Positions 55,741 to 64,000 of a stretch of DNA of 64,000 nt are shown piece after piece; position 1 is the stretch's first letter; the number at the start of each line of letters is the position of its first letter. The DNA lies in contig OZ241842.1 in NCBI GenBank assembly GCA_965202675.1, forward strand, positions 806,001 to 870,000. The letters are read 5' to 3'. The position numbers and the translations under genes were made by a program. Origin of the DNA: CATQHD01 sp965202675 (lineage in GTDB: Bacteria > Actinomycetota > Acidimicrobiia > Spongiisociales > Spongiisociaceae). The notes below the pieces were generated by a model. It saw nothing but the letters and a program-made list of their open reading frames with translations, did not search any database and was not told the origin of the DNA.

Positions 55741-56018
55741 CAGGAGTCCCCGCCCGCGTCCTTCTCCTCGCGGGACAGCTTGCTGTAACGCCGCTCGAAC
55801 CGTTCGACCCGCCCCGCGGTGTCCACCAGCTTCTGCTTCCCGGTGAAGAAAGGGTGGCTGGCGCTCGATATCTCGACCCGGGCCAGCGGATAGGTCTCGC
55901 CGTCCTCCCACACGATGGTCTCCTGGGTGCGGATGGTCGAACGGGTCAGGAACGAGAAGCCGGCGGATGCGTCCTGGAACACGACCGGTCGGTACTCGGG
56001 GTGTATGTCTTGCTTCAC
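55740..56018 (-). CDS. rpmE2: 50S ribosomal protein L31 type B
   Basis: A 92-residue L31. KQDIHPEYRPVVFQDASAGF then FLTRSTI and ISSASHPFFTGKQKLVDTAGRVERFERRY are the type-B sequence, which lacks the zinc-binding CxxC of type A. It is a zinc-independent paralogue that can replace the zinc-loaded form. It sits between rho and DUF1385. ATG at 56018. Confidence 0.95.
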   Translation of the reverse strand: MKQDIHPEYRPVVFQDASAGFSFLTRSTIRTQETIVWEDGETYPLARVEISSASHPFFTGKQKLVDTAGRVERFERRYSKLSREEKDAGGDS

Positions 56019-56126
56019 GGATACTCCTGTTCCGGCGGCGGGGCGGCAGGCCGGCCTCTGTGATGACGCGTCGATTATGCCATGCCGTTACCGGAGCCGT
56101 CCGCCCGCCGTCTTCGTCCGCCTCCC

Positions 56127-57677
56127 TCAGGTGCGCGACTTGGCGACCTCGGCGAGGAACTCGGCGTTCGACCGAGAGGTCTTCAACTTGTCTATCAGCA
56201 GCTCGAGGGCCGCTCCCGGCTCCAGAGCCATCAACACCCTCCTCAGCTTCCATACCTGCTGGAGCTCGTCGGGGGTGAAGAGCAGCTCCTCCCGCCGGGT
56301 GCCGGACGAGGCGATGTCGATGGCCGGATACACCCGCCGGTCGGCCAGCTTGCGGTCGAGGCGCAGCTCCATGTTGCCGGTGCCCTTGAACTCCTCGAAG
56401 ATAACCTCGTCCATCTTGGAGCCGGTCTCCACCAGGGCGGTGCCGATGATGGTGAGGCTGCCGCCCTCTTCGATGTTGCGGGCCGCTCCGAAGAACCGCT
56501 TGGGCGGGTACAGGGCGGTCGAGTCCACCCCTCCTGAGAGGATGCGGCCCGAGGCGGGGGCGGCCAGGTTGTGGGCGCGGGCCAGCCGGGTGATCGAATC
56601 GAGCAGGATGACCACGTCGGTGCCCATCTCCACCAGCCGCTTGGCCCGCTCTATGGCCAGCTCGGACACCTGCGTGTGCTCGTCGGCGGGGCGGTCGAAG
56701 GTCGAGAAGATCACCTCGCCCTTCACCGAACGCTGCATGTCGGTCACCTCTTCGGGGCGCTCGTCCACCAGCACCACCATCAGGTGGCATTCGGGATTGT
56801 TGACGGTTACCGCCTGGGCGATCTCCTTGAGCACGGAGGTCTTGCCGGCCTTGGGGGGCGAGACCACCAGACCGCGCTGGCCCTTGCCGATCGGAGCGAT
56901 CAGGTCGATGATGCGGGGGAGGGTGTTGCGGGGCCGGGCCGACACCTCTAGGCGCAGCCTGACATCCGGGAACAAGGGCGTCAGGCTCGAGAACTTGGGC
57001 CGTTGCCGGGCCTCGTCCGGCGTCATCCCGTTGCTCTGGTCGATCCTGATGAGCGCCGGAAACTTCTCCTGGTTCCTGGGCAGGCGGATGGGGCCGCTCA
57101 GCACGTCCCCCTTGCGGAGGGCGTACTTGCGGATCTGGCCGGCCGCGACATACACGTCTTTTTCGCTCGGCAGGTAACCCCCGCACCGGAGGAACCCGTA
57201 TCCTTCAGGAAGGATGTCGAGGGCGCCCTCCCGCACCTCCGGGGGCCCTTCGGGAATCTGCTCCCTGGGACCGCGGCGGCGCTTGCGCCGGTTGCCGGCC
57301 TGTTCCTGTGGGCGCCGTCCGTCTCCCCTTCTCTCCTCGCCGCCGCGCGGGCGGCCGTAGTCGGACGGGCGGACCGTCGGGCGGCCCCTTTCCGCCTCGC
57401 CCGGCGCCGAACCGCGCCCGTCCGGCCCCCGGTCGACCGCGGGATGCCGGGCCTGCCGGCCGTCCACCGGCCGCTTGCCCCTGGAACCGGTGTCGTTGAC
57501 TATCACTTCCGGCAGGTCGACGGAGGCCGCGCCGTCGGCCCCTTCGTACCCGCCCGCGCCGAGGATGGCGTCGATGAGCTTGGCCTTCTGCAGACCGCCG
57601 GTATCGACGCCGGCGGCCTGGGCAATGGTGCGCAGGTCCTTGACGTTTTTCGCCTGTAACTCTGATCGGGTGGCCAT
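56127..57677 (-). CDS. rho: Transcription termination factor Rho
   Basis: A 516-residue hexameric RNA helicase. ATG at 57677 follows GGAGG. The N-terminal SAP-like domain (residues 1-45) is followed by an Arg/Gly-rich insertion (about 60-150), common in actinobacterial Rho and absent from E. coli. EGYGFLRCGGYLP is the RNA-binding cold-shock-like domain. Walker A SPPKAGKTS, Walker B DVVILLDSITRLARAHN. It terminates transcription genome-wide. The 294 bases upstream hold a likely promoter only (TTTGCT, 17 bp, TAACAT) and no gene. Confidence 0.97.
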   Translation of the reverse strand: MATRSELQAKNVKDLRTIAQAAGVDTGGLQKAKLIDAILGAGGYEGADGAASVDLPEVIVNDTGSRGKRPVDGRQARHPAVDRGPDGRGSAPGEAERGRPTVRPSDYGRPRGGEERRGDGRRPQEQAGNRRKRRRGPREQIPEGPPEVREGALDILPEGYGFLRCGGYLPSEKDVYVAAGQIRKYALRKGDVLSGPIRLPRNQEKFPALIRIDQSNGMTPDEARQRPKFSSLTPLFPDVRLRLEVSARPRNTLPRIIDLIAPIGKGQRGLVVSPPKAGKTSVLKEIAQAVTVNNPECHLMVVLVDERPEEVTDMQRSVKGEVIFSTFDRPADEHTQVSELAIERAKRLVEMGTDVVILLDSITRLARAHNLAAPASGRILSGGVDSTALYPPKRFFGAARNIEEGGSLTIIGTALVETGSKMDEVIFEEFKGTGNMELRLDRKLADRRVYPAIDIASSGTRREELLFTPDELQQVWKLRRVLMALEPGAALELLIDKLKTSRSNAEFLAEVAKSRT

Positions 57678-57971
57678 CCGGTCCTCCATGTGGATTTCAA
57701 AACGGGATACGGAGACTCCAAGGGCCGCCAACGGCCGGGCTGGTGTGCAACCGCCCTGCAGAACTCTTCGGGCCGGTGATCCTTGGAAGCCCCGTGGTCC
57801 GGCATTCGGGCGCTGCTCAAACAATGGGAGCGCTGCGCGCGAAAGGGCGGGGCCGGCCCGGTAATAACTACGGGCCTGCGCCCATGTTACCCGATATCTG
57901 CCAAAAAGCAAACCCGGGGTCTTCGCGCCGGTCCATCCGGCCCCGACCGGGCGGGGAGCACGGCGGGGCGG

Positions 57972-59351
57972 TCAGGAAAAACGGCTGACGGCGCGGAGGA
58001 AACGCCCCAGGGCGCCGAGGTCGTTGGGCAGGCGGACCACCCGCTCGGGGCGCCCCTCCAGGCCCGCCGGCGCGGGGGGGGCCGGGGGCGGACGGCCCAG
58101 GGCCTCCTCCACCGCTTCGGGGAACTTGGCCGGATGAGCGGTGGCCAGGCACACCACCGGACCTTCCACCCCGGCGTCCCGCGCCGCCCCGATGCCGACG
58201 GCGGTGTGCGGGTCGACCACCCGCCCGCTGCCCCGGTAGACCTCGGCCATGATCCGGCGGGTGGCCCGGTCGTCGTACCATCTCGACGCGAAGATATCCA
58301 GCTCGGCGCCGCCCGGCGCCTCCAGGGCCCCCTCCCGGCGGAGCCGGCCCATCGCCTCCGCCAGACGGCGGCCGTCCCTTCCGTACAGATCAAACAGCAG
58401 CCGTTCCAGGTTGGAGGGAATCTGGATGTCCATCGAAGGGCTGATGGTGGGGATCACCTCCCCCAGATCGATCCGGCCCGTCCGGAAGAACCCGTCCAGC
58501 ACCCGGTTGGCGTTGCTGCCCACCACCAGCTTATGCACCGGAAGCCCCATCCGGGCGGCCGCATACCCCGAGTAGACATTCCCGAAGTTGCCGCTCGGCA
58601 CCGCGAACGACACCCGCCCCCCCAGCCGGTGACCCGCCCAGAAGTAGTAGGCGATCTGGGTGATCAACCTGCCGAAGTTGATGGAGTTGGCGGTGGACAG
58701 CGACAGTGCGGCCCGCAGCTCCGGGTCGGCGAACACCGCCTTGACCAGATCCTGGCAGTCGTCGAAGGTGCCCTCCACCGCCGCCGCATGGACGTTGGGA
58801 GACTCGATGGTGGTCATCTGGCGCCGCTGCACCGCCGTGGTGCGCCCTTCGGGGAACAGGACGACCACATCCACCCGCTCCCGGTCCCGAAAGGCCTCCA
58901 TGGCGGCCGAACCGGTGTCTCCGGAGGTGGCGCCCAGGATCATGGCGCTGCCCCCCCGGCGCTCCAGGGCGGCGTCGAACAGCCGTCCCAGCATCTGCAG
59001 GGCAAAGTCCTTGAATGCCCAGGTGGGACCCCAGAACAGCTCCATCAGGTACAGGCCGCCGCCCAGTTCCGAGATCGGCGCCGTTTCGGGGTGCGCGAAG
59101 CGCCCGAAGGCGCTTTCGGCCATGCCCGCCAGCGCCTCGGCGGATACCAGGCCGGAGGTGAAGGGTTCCAGCACCGCCGACGCCGCCGCCGGGAATCCGG
59201 AGCGGGAATCCAGGCCGGACAAGGAGGGCCGGGGCCAGGCCTCCGGCACGTAGAGCCCCCCGTCGGGGGCCAGCCCGGCCAGCATGGCGGCGGGAAAGCC
59301 GACCGGCGCGGCCCTTCCCCTGGTCGAGAGGAGGCGCACCCCGGAGCCCAT
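57972..59351 (-). CDS. thrC: Threonine synthase
   Basis: A 459-residue PLP enzyme, converting O-phosphohomoserine to threonine. Motifs are AFKDFALQMLGRLF (PLP Lys), LGATSGDTGSAAMEAF (phosphate loop) and PSGNFGNVYSGYAA. ATG at 59351 overlaps the hom stop by one base. The long N-terminal part (STRGRAAPVGFPAAMLAGLAPDGGLYVPE) identifies the bacterial long type. No thrB follows, unlike many actinobacteria. Confidence 0.95.
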   Translation of the reverse strand: MGSGVRLLSTRGRAAPVGFPAAMLAGLAPDGGLYVPEAWPRPSLSGLDSRSGFPAAASAVLEPFTSGLVSAEALAGMAESAFGRFAHPETAPISELGGGLYLMELFWGPTWAFKDFALQMLGRLFDAALERRGGSAMILGATSGDTGSAAMEAFRDRERVDVVVLFPEGRTTAVQRRQMTTIESPNVHAAAVEGTFDDCQDLVKAVFADPELRAALSLSTANSINFGRLITQIAYYFWAGHRLGGRVSFAVPSGNFGNVYSGYAAARMGLPVHKLVVGSNANRVLDGFFRTGRIDLGEVIPTISPSMDIQIPSNLERLLFDLYGRDGRRLAEAMGRLRREGALEAPGGAELDIFASRWYDDRATRRIMAEVYRGSGRVVDPHTAVGIGAARDAGVEGPVVCLATAHPAKFPEAVEEALGRPPPAPPAPAGLEGRPERVVRLPNDLGALGRFLRAVSRFS

Positions 59352-60640
59352 CAGGGCTCGTCGCTGTAGACCCGCAGTACCCCCGCCACCTCCGATACCA
59401 CCTCGAGGGCGGCCAACCCGTCCACCGCATCCGCCAGGTTGCGCTCCGGGGACTCGTGGGTTACCAGCAGCAGGGTGGCTACGTCCCCGCGGCCTTCCTG
59501 CCAGACCGACTTGATCGATACCTGATGACGGCCGAAGACGTCCGCGATGCGGGCCAGCACCCCGGGGCGGTCCACCACCGTTATCCGCAGGTACCACTTG
59601 GCGGTGAACGAGGCCGGATCGCGCAGGCGGCCGGGGGCGAAGCGGATGCGGGACCTCACCTGGGCGCCGGACAACCGCTCACGGGCCGACATGATCACGT
59701 CGCCCAGCAGGGCGGTGGCGGTGGGCTCGCCCCCCGCCCCCGGACCGGTGAAGAGCAGCTCACCGATCGACGGACCCGACACGAACACGGCGTTGGTGGC
59801 CCCCCGCACCGAGGCCAGCGGATGGTCGAGCTGCACCAGGGTGGGGTGGACCCGCACCGCGATGCCCTCCTCCGAATCCTCGGCGATGGCCAGCAGCTTG
59901 GGCGTGTATCCCAGGCGGCGGGCGAACTCGATGTCCTCCGCCCCCAGGCCCTCGATTCCTTCCCGGAACACCGAGGCGCCGTCCACCCAGACGCCGAAGG
60001 CCAGGCTGGCCAGGATGGCGGCCTTGGCCGCCGCGTCCCCGCCCCCCACGTCGGCGGAGGGGTCGGCTTCCGCATATCCCAGCCGCTGCGCCTCGGCCAG
60101 CACCTCCTCATAGGGGGCGCCCTCGTCCACCATCCGGGTAAGAATGTAGTTGGTGGTGCCGTTGACGATCCCGAGCACCGACGTGATGCGCTCCCCGGCC
60201 AGCGACTCGGAAAGGGGGCGGATGATGGGAATCCCCCCGCCCACCGCCGCCTCGAACAGCAAGGACACACCCGCTTCCTCGGCCGCCTCCAGCAGCTCGC
60301 TCCCCCTCGCCGCCATCAGCTCCTTGTTGGCGGTAACCACCGCCTTGCCGGATCGGAGGGCGCGCTTGACCAGCTCCCCGGCCGGATCGAGGCCGCCCAT
60401 CACCTCTACCACAATCGCCGCGTCCGGGTCGTCGACCACCTCGCCGGGCCGGTCCGTCAGGAGGCGGGCCGGGATGCCCGCCCCCCGGGGCTTGGCTTTG
60501 TCACGGACCGCCACTCCGGTAACCGCCAGCTCCAGCCCGGTCTTGGCGGCCACCGCCTCCGACTCGAAGACGAGCCGGCGGATCAAGGCGCCGCCTACGG
60601 TGCCCGCCCCGAGAAATCCGACGCCGATCTGCATGCTCAT
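59351..60640 (-). CDS. hom: Homoserine dehydrogenase
   Basis: A 429-residue enzyme reducing aspartate semialdehyde to homoserine. GFLGAGTVGGALIRRL is the NAD-binding motif, LGIVNGTTNYIL the substrate region, and GYAEADPSADVGGGDAAAKAAIL is conserved. A C-terminal ACT domain (LRITVVDRPGVLARIADVFGRHQVSI) suggests threonine feedback. ATG at 60640. It lies between lysA and thrC on one transcript. Confidence 0.96.
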   Translation of the reverse strand: MSMQIGVGFLGAGTVGGALIRRLVFESEAVAAKTGLELAVTGVAVRDKAKPRGAGIPARLLTDRPGEVVDDPDAAIVVEVMGGLDPAGELVKRALRSGKAVVTANKELMAARGSELLEAAEEAGVSLLFEAAVGGGIPIIRPLSESLAGERITSVLGIVNGTTNYILTRMVDEGAPYEEVLAEAQRLGYAEADPSADVGGGDAAAKAAILASLAFGVWVDGASVFREGIEGLGAEDIEFARRLGYTPKLLAIAEDSEEGIAVRVHPTLVQLDHPLASVRGATNAVFVSGPSIGELLFTGPGAGGEPTATALLGDVIMSARERLSGAQVRSRIRFAPGRLRDPASFTAKWYLRITVVDRPGVLARIADVFGRHQVSIKSVWQEGRGDVATLLLVTHESPERNLADAVDGLAALEVVSEVAGVLRVYSDEP

Positions 60641-60653
60641 AATGTGTCCTCCA

Positions 60654-61970
60654 TCAGGTACCCGGCCAGGGATCCGCTTCGTCCATCGTCAGCTGGCCTT
60701 CCAGCAGATCGTCCAGGCTTTCCCGGCGCACCACCTCCCTCACCTCCCCGTCTTTGACAAACAGCACCGGCGGGCGCGGAAGGGCGTTGTAGCGGGACGA
60801 CATCGAAAAGGTGTAGGCGCCGGCGGCGGGCATGGCGACCAGATCGCCCGGCCCGATCGACCCGGGCAGATTTACGGAATCGAGCATAACGTCGGTCTCG
60901 CACATCCGTCCGAACACGCGGAAGGGCCGGTCGGCGGGGCTGTCGAGCTGCTCCGCCGCCAGCAGCTCGTAGCGGGAGTCGTACAGGGCCGGTCGGGGAT
61001 TGTCCGTAAGGCCGCCGTCCAGGGCCAGCATCTCGCCCCCCGCCGGAAGCGGCTTGCGCACCCCCACCCGATAGAGCAGGACGGCGGCGTTGGCTACCAG
61101 CGCCCGGCCCGGTTCCATCATCACCTCCAGCGGCCCGATCCGGTTCTCCGCCTCTATGACGTCCATTGCCCAGCGCACCGCGTCCGCCGCCGCCGCCGGA
61201 GTAACCACCGGATCGGTGCGCAGGTACGGGGAAGCCAGGCCGCCGCCCACGTCCAGCAGCACCGGGGCGACGGTGAAAGCGGACCGGTGGCGGAAGACGA
61301 ACTCGGTCAGCCGCTCGAAGATGACCCCGAACAGGGAGGGATCCGTGATGTGGCTGCCGGCGTGGATATGCACCCCGCGCAGGCGCAGGCCGGCGGCGCC
61401 GGCGATGCGGTCCACCGCCGCGTCGGCCGCCTCGGGGATCAGCCCGAACTTGGCGTAGCCCCCGGTGGTGAGCACCTTCCGGTTGGTTACCAGATCGACC
61501 TGCTCGTTGAGCCTGATCATTACGTCGACCGGACGGCCCGCCGCCTTCGCCTCCAGCAGGTCGATCTCCCCCAGGCTGTCGATGACCGTGACCGCCGCCC
61601 GGCCCGACGCCGCCATCTCCAGCTCCGCCTCGGTCTTGAGGTTGCCGTGGAGGAGGATGCGGGAGGCGGGTACGCCCCCCCGGCGCGCCATGGCCAGCTC
61701 CCCGGCGGACACCACGTCCACCCACCAGCCGGTGGGGGCGATCATGCCTGCCAGGGCGGTGCACATGAAGGCCTTGGTGGCGTATACGGGGCGGCCCGCA
61801 CCGGCCAGCGCCTGCTCGAACTCCTCGAGACGGGCCTCGAGATGGGCGGCGTCGAACACGTAGCAGGGCGTGCCGTATCGTTCGGCTGCCGCGGCCAGCT
61901 CCACTCCCCCCACCGAGGCCCGGCCGTTATTTTCCATCCAGGTTCGGGGCAATACATCGCCCAGCGCCAT
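60654..61970 (-). CDS. lysA: Diaminopimelate decarboxylase
   Basis: A 438-residue fold-type III PLP enzyme, last step of lysine synthesis. YATKAFMCTAL carries the PLP Lys, HIHAGSHITDP and LDVGGG follow. EPGRALVANA and CETDVMLD give substrate contacts. ATG at 61970 has AGAGGA eight bases upstream; the longer frame upstream passes through a tRNA gene and is not coding. First gene of lysA-hom-thrC. Confidence 0.96.
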   Translation of the reverse strand: MALGDVLPRTWMENNGRASVGGVELAAAAERYGTPCYVFDAAHLEARLEEFEQALAGAGRPVYATKAFMCTALAGMIAPTGWWVDVVSAGELAMARRGGVPASRILLHGNLKTEAELEMAASGRAAVTVIDSLGEIDLLEAKAAGRPVDVMIRLNEQVDLVTNRKVLTTGGYAKFGLIPEAADAAVDRIAGAAGLRLRGVHIHAGSHITDPSLFGVIFERLTEFVFRHRSAFTVAPVLLDVGGGLASPYLRTDPVVTPAAAADAVRWAMDVIEAENRIGPLEVMMEPGRALVANAAVLLYRVGVRKPLPAGGEMLALDGGLTDNPRPALYDSRYELLAAEQLDSPADRPFRVFGRMCETDVMLDSVNLPGSIGPGDLVAMPAAGAYTFSMSSRYNALPRPPVLFVKDGEVREVVRRESLDDLLEGQLTMDEADPWPGT

Positions 61971-62054
61971 GACTAAGTCCTCTAAGTCCTCGGGAATTCG
62001 ACACTTCGGCCGGGGCGCCCGCCGGAGGTCCGGCGGCGATGATCCGGCGGGGCG

Positions 62055-62126
62055 CGCCCTCGGCAGGATTCGAACCTGCGCACCCGGCTCCGGAGGCCGG
62101 TGCTCTATCCCCTGAGCTACGAGGGC
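62055..62126 (-). tRNA. tRNA-Arg (anticodon CCG)
   Basis: A 72-nt cloverleaf on the minus strand. The acceptor pairs GCCCTCG with CGAGGGC, the D arm is AGCTCAGGGGATAGAGC, the anticodon stem CCGGC/GCCGG encloses CTCCGGA, and the T arm is GCAGGTTCGAATCCTGC. Discriminator is G; CCA is not encoded. Confidence 0.97.
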
Positions 62127-62296
62127 TTGCCTCCACTCTACCCCATATCGCGGGGGCAGCCCGAACCGGGCCGCCGGGAAGGGTCCGGGGCCGGCCGGAC
62201 TCCCCTGCAAAAGATGGGCCGGGGTGCGGTCCTAGGGGGAGAGGACTCTGCACCCCGGCCAGCGGCAGGTGGGTGTCCTGCCGTTTGGTGGGTGAC
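62127..62296 (-). ncRNA. Structured leader or independent small RNA upstream of tRNA-Arg
   Basis: About 168 bases between a strong promoter and the tRNA. Hairpins are CGGCAGG/CCTGCCG (62263-62283) and a perfect 11-bp stem GGCCGGGGTGC/GCACCCCGGCC (62217-62260) with a C-rich loop (CTCCCCCT). It recalls C-rich-loop actinobacterial RNAs, but I cannot assign it to 6C RNA. It may be an independent transcript or a long tRNA leader. Confidence 0.45.
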
Positions 62297-62300
62297 CCAC

Positions 62301-62328
62301 ATAATACAGCATCCGCCGGAGATGTCAA
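62301..62328 (-). promoter_or_regulatory. Strong promoter upstream of tRNA-Arg
   Basis: TTGACA (62328-62323), 16-bp spacer, TATTAT (62306-62301) on the minus strand, a near-consensus stable-RNA promoter. Confidence 0.8.
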
Positions 62329-62394
62329 ATTCTGTCTCGGGGGGCCTGAAAATACCGGTCCGTCGATCCGGCGGGGGCGGTTTAGACTCCGGTC

Positions 62395-63189
62395 ATGCGA
62401 CCTATCTGGAGCGGCGCCGTATCGTTCGGCTTGGTGAACATCCCGGTCCGCCTGTACCCGGCAACGTCCGACCGGCGGCCCAGGTTCCGGCAGCTCCGGG
62501 GCGAGGACCACAGCCCCATCCGATACCGGAAGGTGGCCGAAGCCGACGGCCTGGAAGTAGCCCGGGAGGACATCGTGCGGGGCTACGAGATCGACAAGGG
62601 CCGATACGTGGTGTTTACCGACGAGGAGATCGAAGCGGCCGGACACCAGGGCGGAGCCCGGGTCGTAGACGTGGTGCAGTTCGTGGACTCCGCCGAGATC
62701 GACCCCGTCTATTACCGATCCTCCTATTACCTGGAGCCCGAGTCCACCGGCCGGAAGGCCTACTCGATCCTCCGGCAGGCCCTGGCCGATAAGGGCCGGG
62801 TGGGCATCGCCAAGGTGGCCCTCCGCTCCCGGAGCCGTCTGGCGGCCCTGCGCGCCCGCGACCGCCTGCTGATCCTGGAGATCATGCACTGGCCGGACGA
62901 AGTCAGAGCCGCCGAGTTCGAACCCCTGAACGAGAACCTCGAGGTCCGGCGGCAGGAGGTGGAGATGGCGGAGATGCTGATCGACAGCCTCACCGAAGGA
63001 TTCGACCCGGCCCTCTGGGTGGACTCCACCCGCGCGTCCATCGAAGAGCTGGCCCGCCGGAAGATCGAGGGCGGGGAGATCGCGGCCCCGGAAACCCCCG
63101 AACCCACCAGGGTGGTAGATCTGCTCGAAGCGCTCAAGGCTTCCGTCGAGGCCGCCAAAGCCCGGCCCGAACAGCGCCAAGCGGTATAG
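62395..63189 (+). CDS. ku: Ku protein (non-homologous end joining)
   Basis: A 264-residue bacterial Ku. RPIWSGAVSFGLVNIPVRLYPATS is the N-terminal signature; VFTDEEIEAA, YYLEPE and IMHWPDEVR are conserved in the beta-barrel ring. It binds double-strand ends and recruits LigD. No ligD lies in the window. ATG at 62395; a TAGACT -10-like box lies just upstream. Confidence 0.95.
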   Translation: MRPIWSGAVSFGLVNIPVRLYPATSDRRPRFRQLRGEDHSPIRYRKVAEADGLEVAREDIVRGYEIDKGRYVVFTDEEIEAAGHQGGARVVDVVQFVDSAEIDPVYYRSSYYLEPESTGRKAYSILRQALADKGRVGIAKVALRSRSRLAALRARDRLLILEIMHWPDEVRAAEFEPLNENLEVRRQEVEMAEMLIDSLTEGFDPALWVDSTRASIEELARRKIEGGEIAAPETPEPTRVVDLLEALKASVEAAKARPEQRQAV

Positions 63190-63224
63190 GAACAGGTCAA
63201 CCCGCCAACCCGAGGAGGCGCAAT

Positions 63225-63446
63225 ATGAAGGCACGGATCGGCATCGCAGACACGGGGCGTGAGATCGAGGTGGAGATCGAGGACCGGGACGAGCTGGCCA
63301 AGCGCCTGGAAACCGCCTACCGCAAGCACACCCCCATCCTCTGGTTCCGGGACTCCAGGGATCGGGACATCGGCATCCCGCTCGACCGGGTGGCGTTCGT
63401 CGAGATAACCGAAGACTCGGATCAGTCGGTGGGTTTCGCCCGCTGA
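63225..63446 (+). CDS. DUF3107 protein
   Basis: A 73-residue acidic protein. MKARIGIADTGREIEVEIE and the end VEITEDSDQSVGFAR match the actinobacterial DUF3107 family, which is of unknown function. GAGGAG precedes ATG 63225. Thirty-five bases separate it from ku, so they may be cotranscribed. Confidence 0.8.
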   Translation: MKARIGIADTGREIEVEIEDRDELAKRLETAYRKHTPILWFRDSRDRDIGIPLDRVAFVEITEDSDQSVGFAR

Positions 63447-63473
63447 CCCGCCCCGGAGGTTTGCGGGGGCGGG
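63447..63473. terminator. Hairpin between convergent DUF3107 and whiB genes
   Basis: CCCGCCCC (63447-63454) pairs with GGGGCGGG (63466-63473). No T-tract, so a bidirectional terminator role is only inferred from placement. Confidence 0.5.
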
Positions 63474-63483
63474 GAAGGGCGGA

Positions 63484-63774
63484 TCAGCCGGCCGCCCGCC
63501 TTCGTTCGGCCAGCCAGCGCTTCCTCAGCCGGCGGCGTTCGTCCTCGGCGTAACCGCCCCACACCCCGGCTTCCTGGTTGGTCTGAAGGGCGTACTGGAG
63601 GCAGTCATCATGCACGAAGCAGGTGCCGCAGATGCCCTTGGCCTCCTCGATCTGGTCCACCGCCAATCCGGTGGTGCCGCTGGGGAAAAACAAACTGGGT
63701 TCGGAATCCCGGCAGGCCGCCCCCTCCCGCCAGGCGGTGTTGATCGTCGTCGCGGTCTTGGTCTTGGTCAGCAT
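63484..63774 (-). CDS. WhiB-family iron-sulfur transcriptional regulator
   Basis: A 96-residue protein from ATG 63774. Four Cys: AACRD, then ICGTCFVHDDC, binding a 4Fe-4S cluster. GVWGGYAEDERRRLRKR is the G(I/V)WGG turn and basic tail that contact sigma factor and DNA. Size and spacing suit WhiB1-like members, but subgroup needs a tree. AGGGG lies upstream. A CRP-type site lies about 110 bases upstream. Confidence 0.9.
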   Translation of the reverse strand: MLTKTKTATTINTAWREGAACRDSEPSLFFPSGTTGLAVDQIEEAKGICGTCFVHDDCLQYALQTNQEAGVWGGYAEDERRRLRKRWLAERRRAAG

Positions 63775-63874
63775 GTTTACCCCTGTTCGCGAATAAGCGT
63801 CTCGGTCTCGTTTCCTGTCCGGCTGCGGGGCATGACCCGAACTCGCAAAGCGTGGGCCGGGGGCCCTGTTCAGG

Positions 63875-63892
63875 TTGTGAAAAAATTCACAA
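63875..63892. promoter_or_regulatory. CRP/FNR-type operator upstream of whiB
   Basis: TTGTGAAAAAATTCACAA, a perfect 18-bp palindrome containing TGTGA-N6-TCACA (63876-63891), the CRP consensus. Its centre is about 110 bases before the whiB start codon. A possible half site (TTCACA) lies at 63973-63978. No other gene in the window is closer. Confidence 0.8.
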
Positions 63893-64000
63893 ACCCGGTC
63901 AAAATATTGATGCCGCCGAAGGACAGGCCGCAACGATAGCCGTCTCCAGGCCGGCGCGCAAGGGATTTTCTTCACAAAGTTCTGGGGGTTTTTTTAGGAT

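Noticed and set aside
61971..62210. N-terminal extension of lysA to 62210
   Set aside because: It would read through the tRNA-Arg gene; a good ribosome site precedes ATG 61970.

Overview
The window is high-GC DNA from an actinobacterium, most plausibly an uncultured Acidimicrobiia-type lineage (inference). The markers are a WhiB regulator, a mycothiol S-conjugate amidase (Mca), a DUF3107 protein, the guaB3-guaA pair, and the order lysA-hom-thrC / rho-rpmE / DUF1385-prfA. Housekeeping blocks alternate with accessory blocks, and several accessory blocks are clearly lower in GC.

Layout. 1-2143: 5' part of a secreted S-layer-homology (SLH) protein on the minus strand, running off the window edge; a 12-base homopolymer lies in its promoter. 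2476-9803: a class V aminotransferase-like enzyme, Mca, moaA, an amidohydrolase, three TadE/TadG-type pseudopilin genes and a zinc alcohol dehydrogenase. 9919-16016: a complete peptide/nickel-type ABC importer (binding protein, two permeases, two ATPases). 16080-18444: a transposase remnant and a leucine-rich-repeat/SLH surface protein. 18464-21177: a class V aminotransferase and a thiamine-diphosphate enzyme. 21234-25220: an island with a ParA/AlbA_2 pair, a decayed second copy of the start of the thiamine-diphosphate gene, and a NYN-domain protein preceded by a phased 20/21-bp repeat array. 25372-30544: a catabolic cluster (class III aminotransferase, phosphotriesterase-family hydrolase, amidohydrolase, P450). 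30655-31375: a second NYN gene with a second 20-bp-periodic array. 31556-43917: pcrA, guaA, guaB3, a CPBP protease, trpS, cimA with an isoleucine attenuator, an inositol-phosphatase-family enzyme and a Gfo/Idh oxidoreductase. 43922-46697: a DUF1156 DNA methyltransferase split by an (AG)15 tract. 46846-51688: small genes, excisionase-type HTH proteins, an MFS transporter and infA. 51880-53457: an AT-rich Eco57I-type methyltransferase. 53472-61970: prfA, DUF1385, rpmE2, rho, thrC, hom and lysA, all on the minus strand. 62055-64000: tRNA-Arg, Ku, DUF3107, and whiB with a CRP-type operator.

The most interesting observations are these. (1) Two paralogous NYN-domain (PIN-like nuclease) genes each have, directly upstream, an array with a GTCCT core repeated every 20-21 bp; I do not recognise this arrangement. 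(2) A family of four intergenic elements, each with a promoter of 17-bp spacing, a conserved C-rich/G-rich hairpin and a TTTTCGCG motif, looks like an undescribed multicopy small RNA. (3) There are two candidate phase-variation switches: (AG)15 inside the methyltransferase and a C12/G12 run in the SLH gene promoter. (4) A leader peptide with three consecutive Ile codons and a terminator precede citramalate synthase. (5) A perfect TGTGA-N6-TCACA site lies upstream of whiB.

All calls come from reading the sequence. No database search, folding program or alignment program was run.
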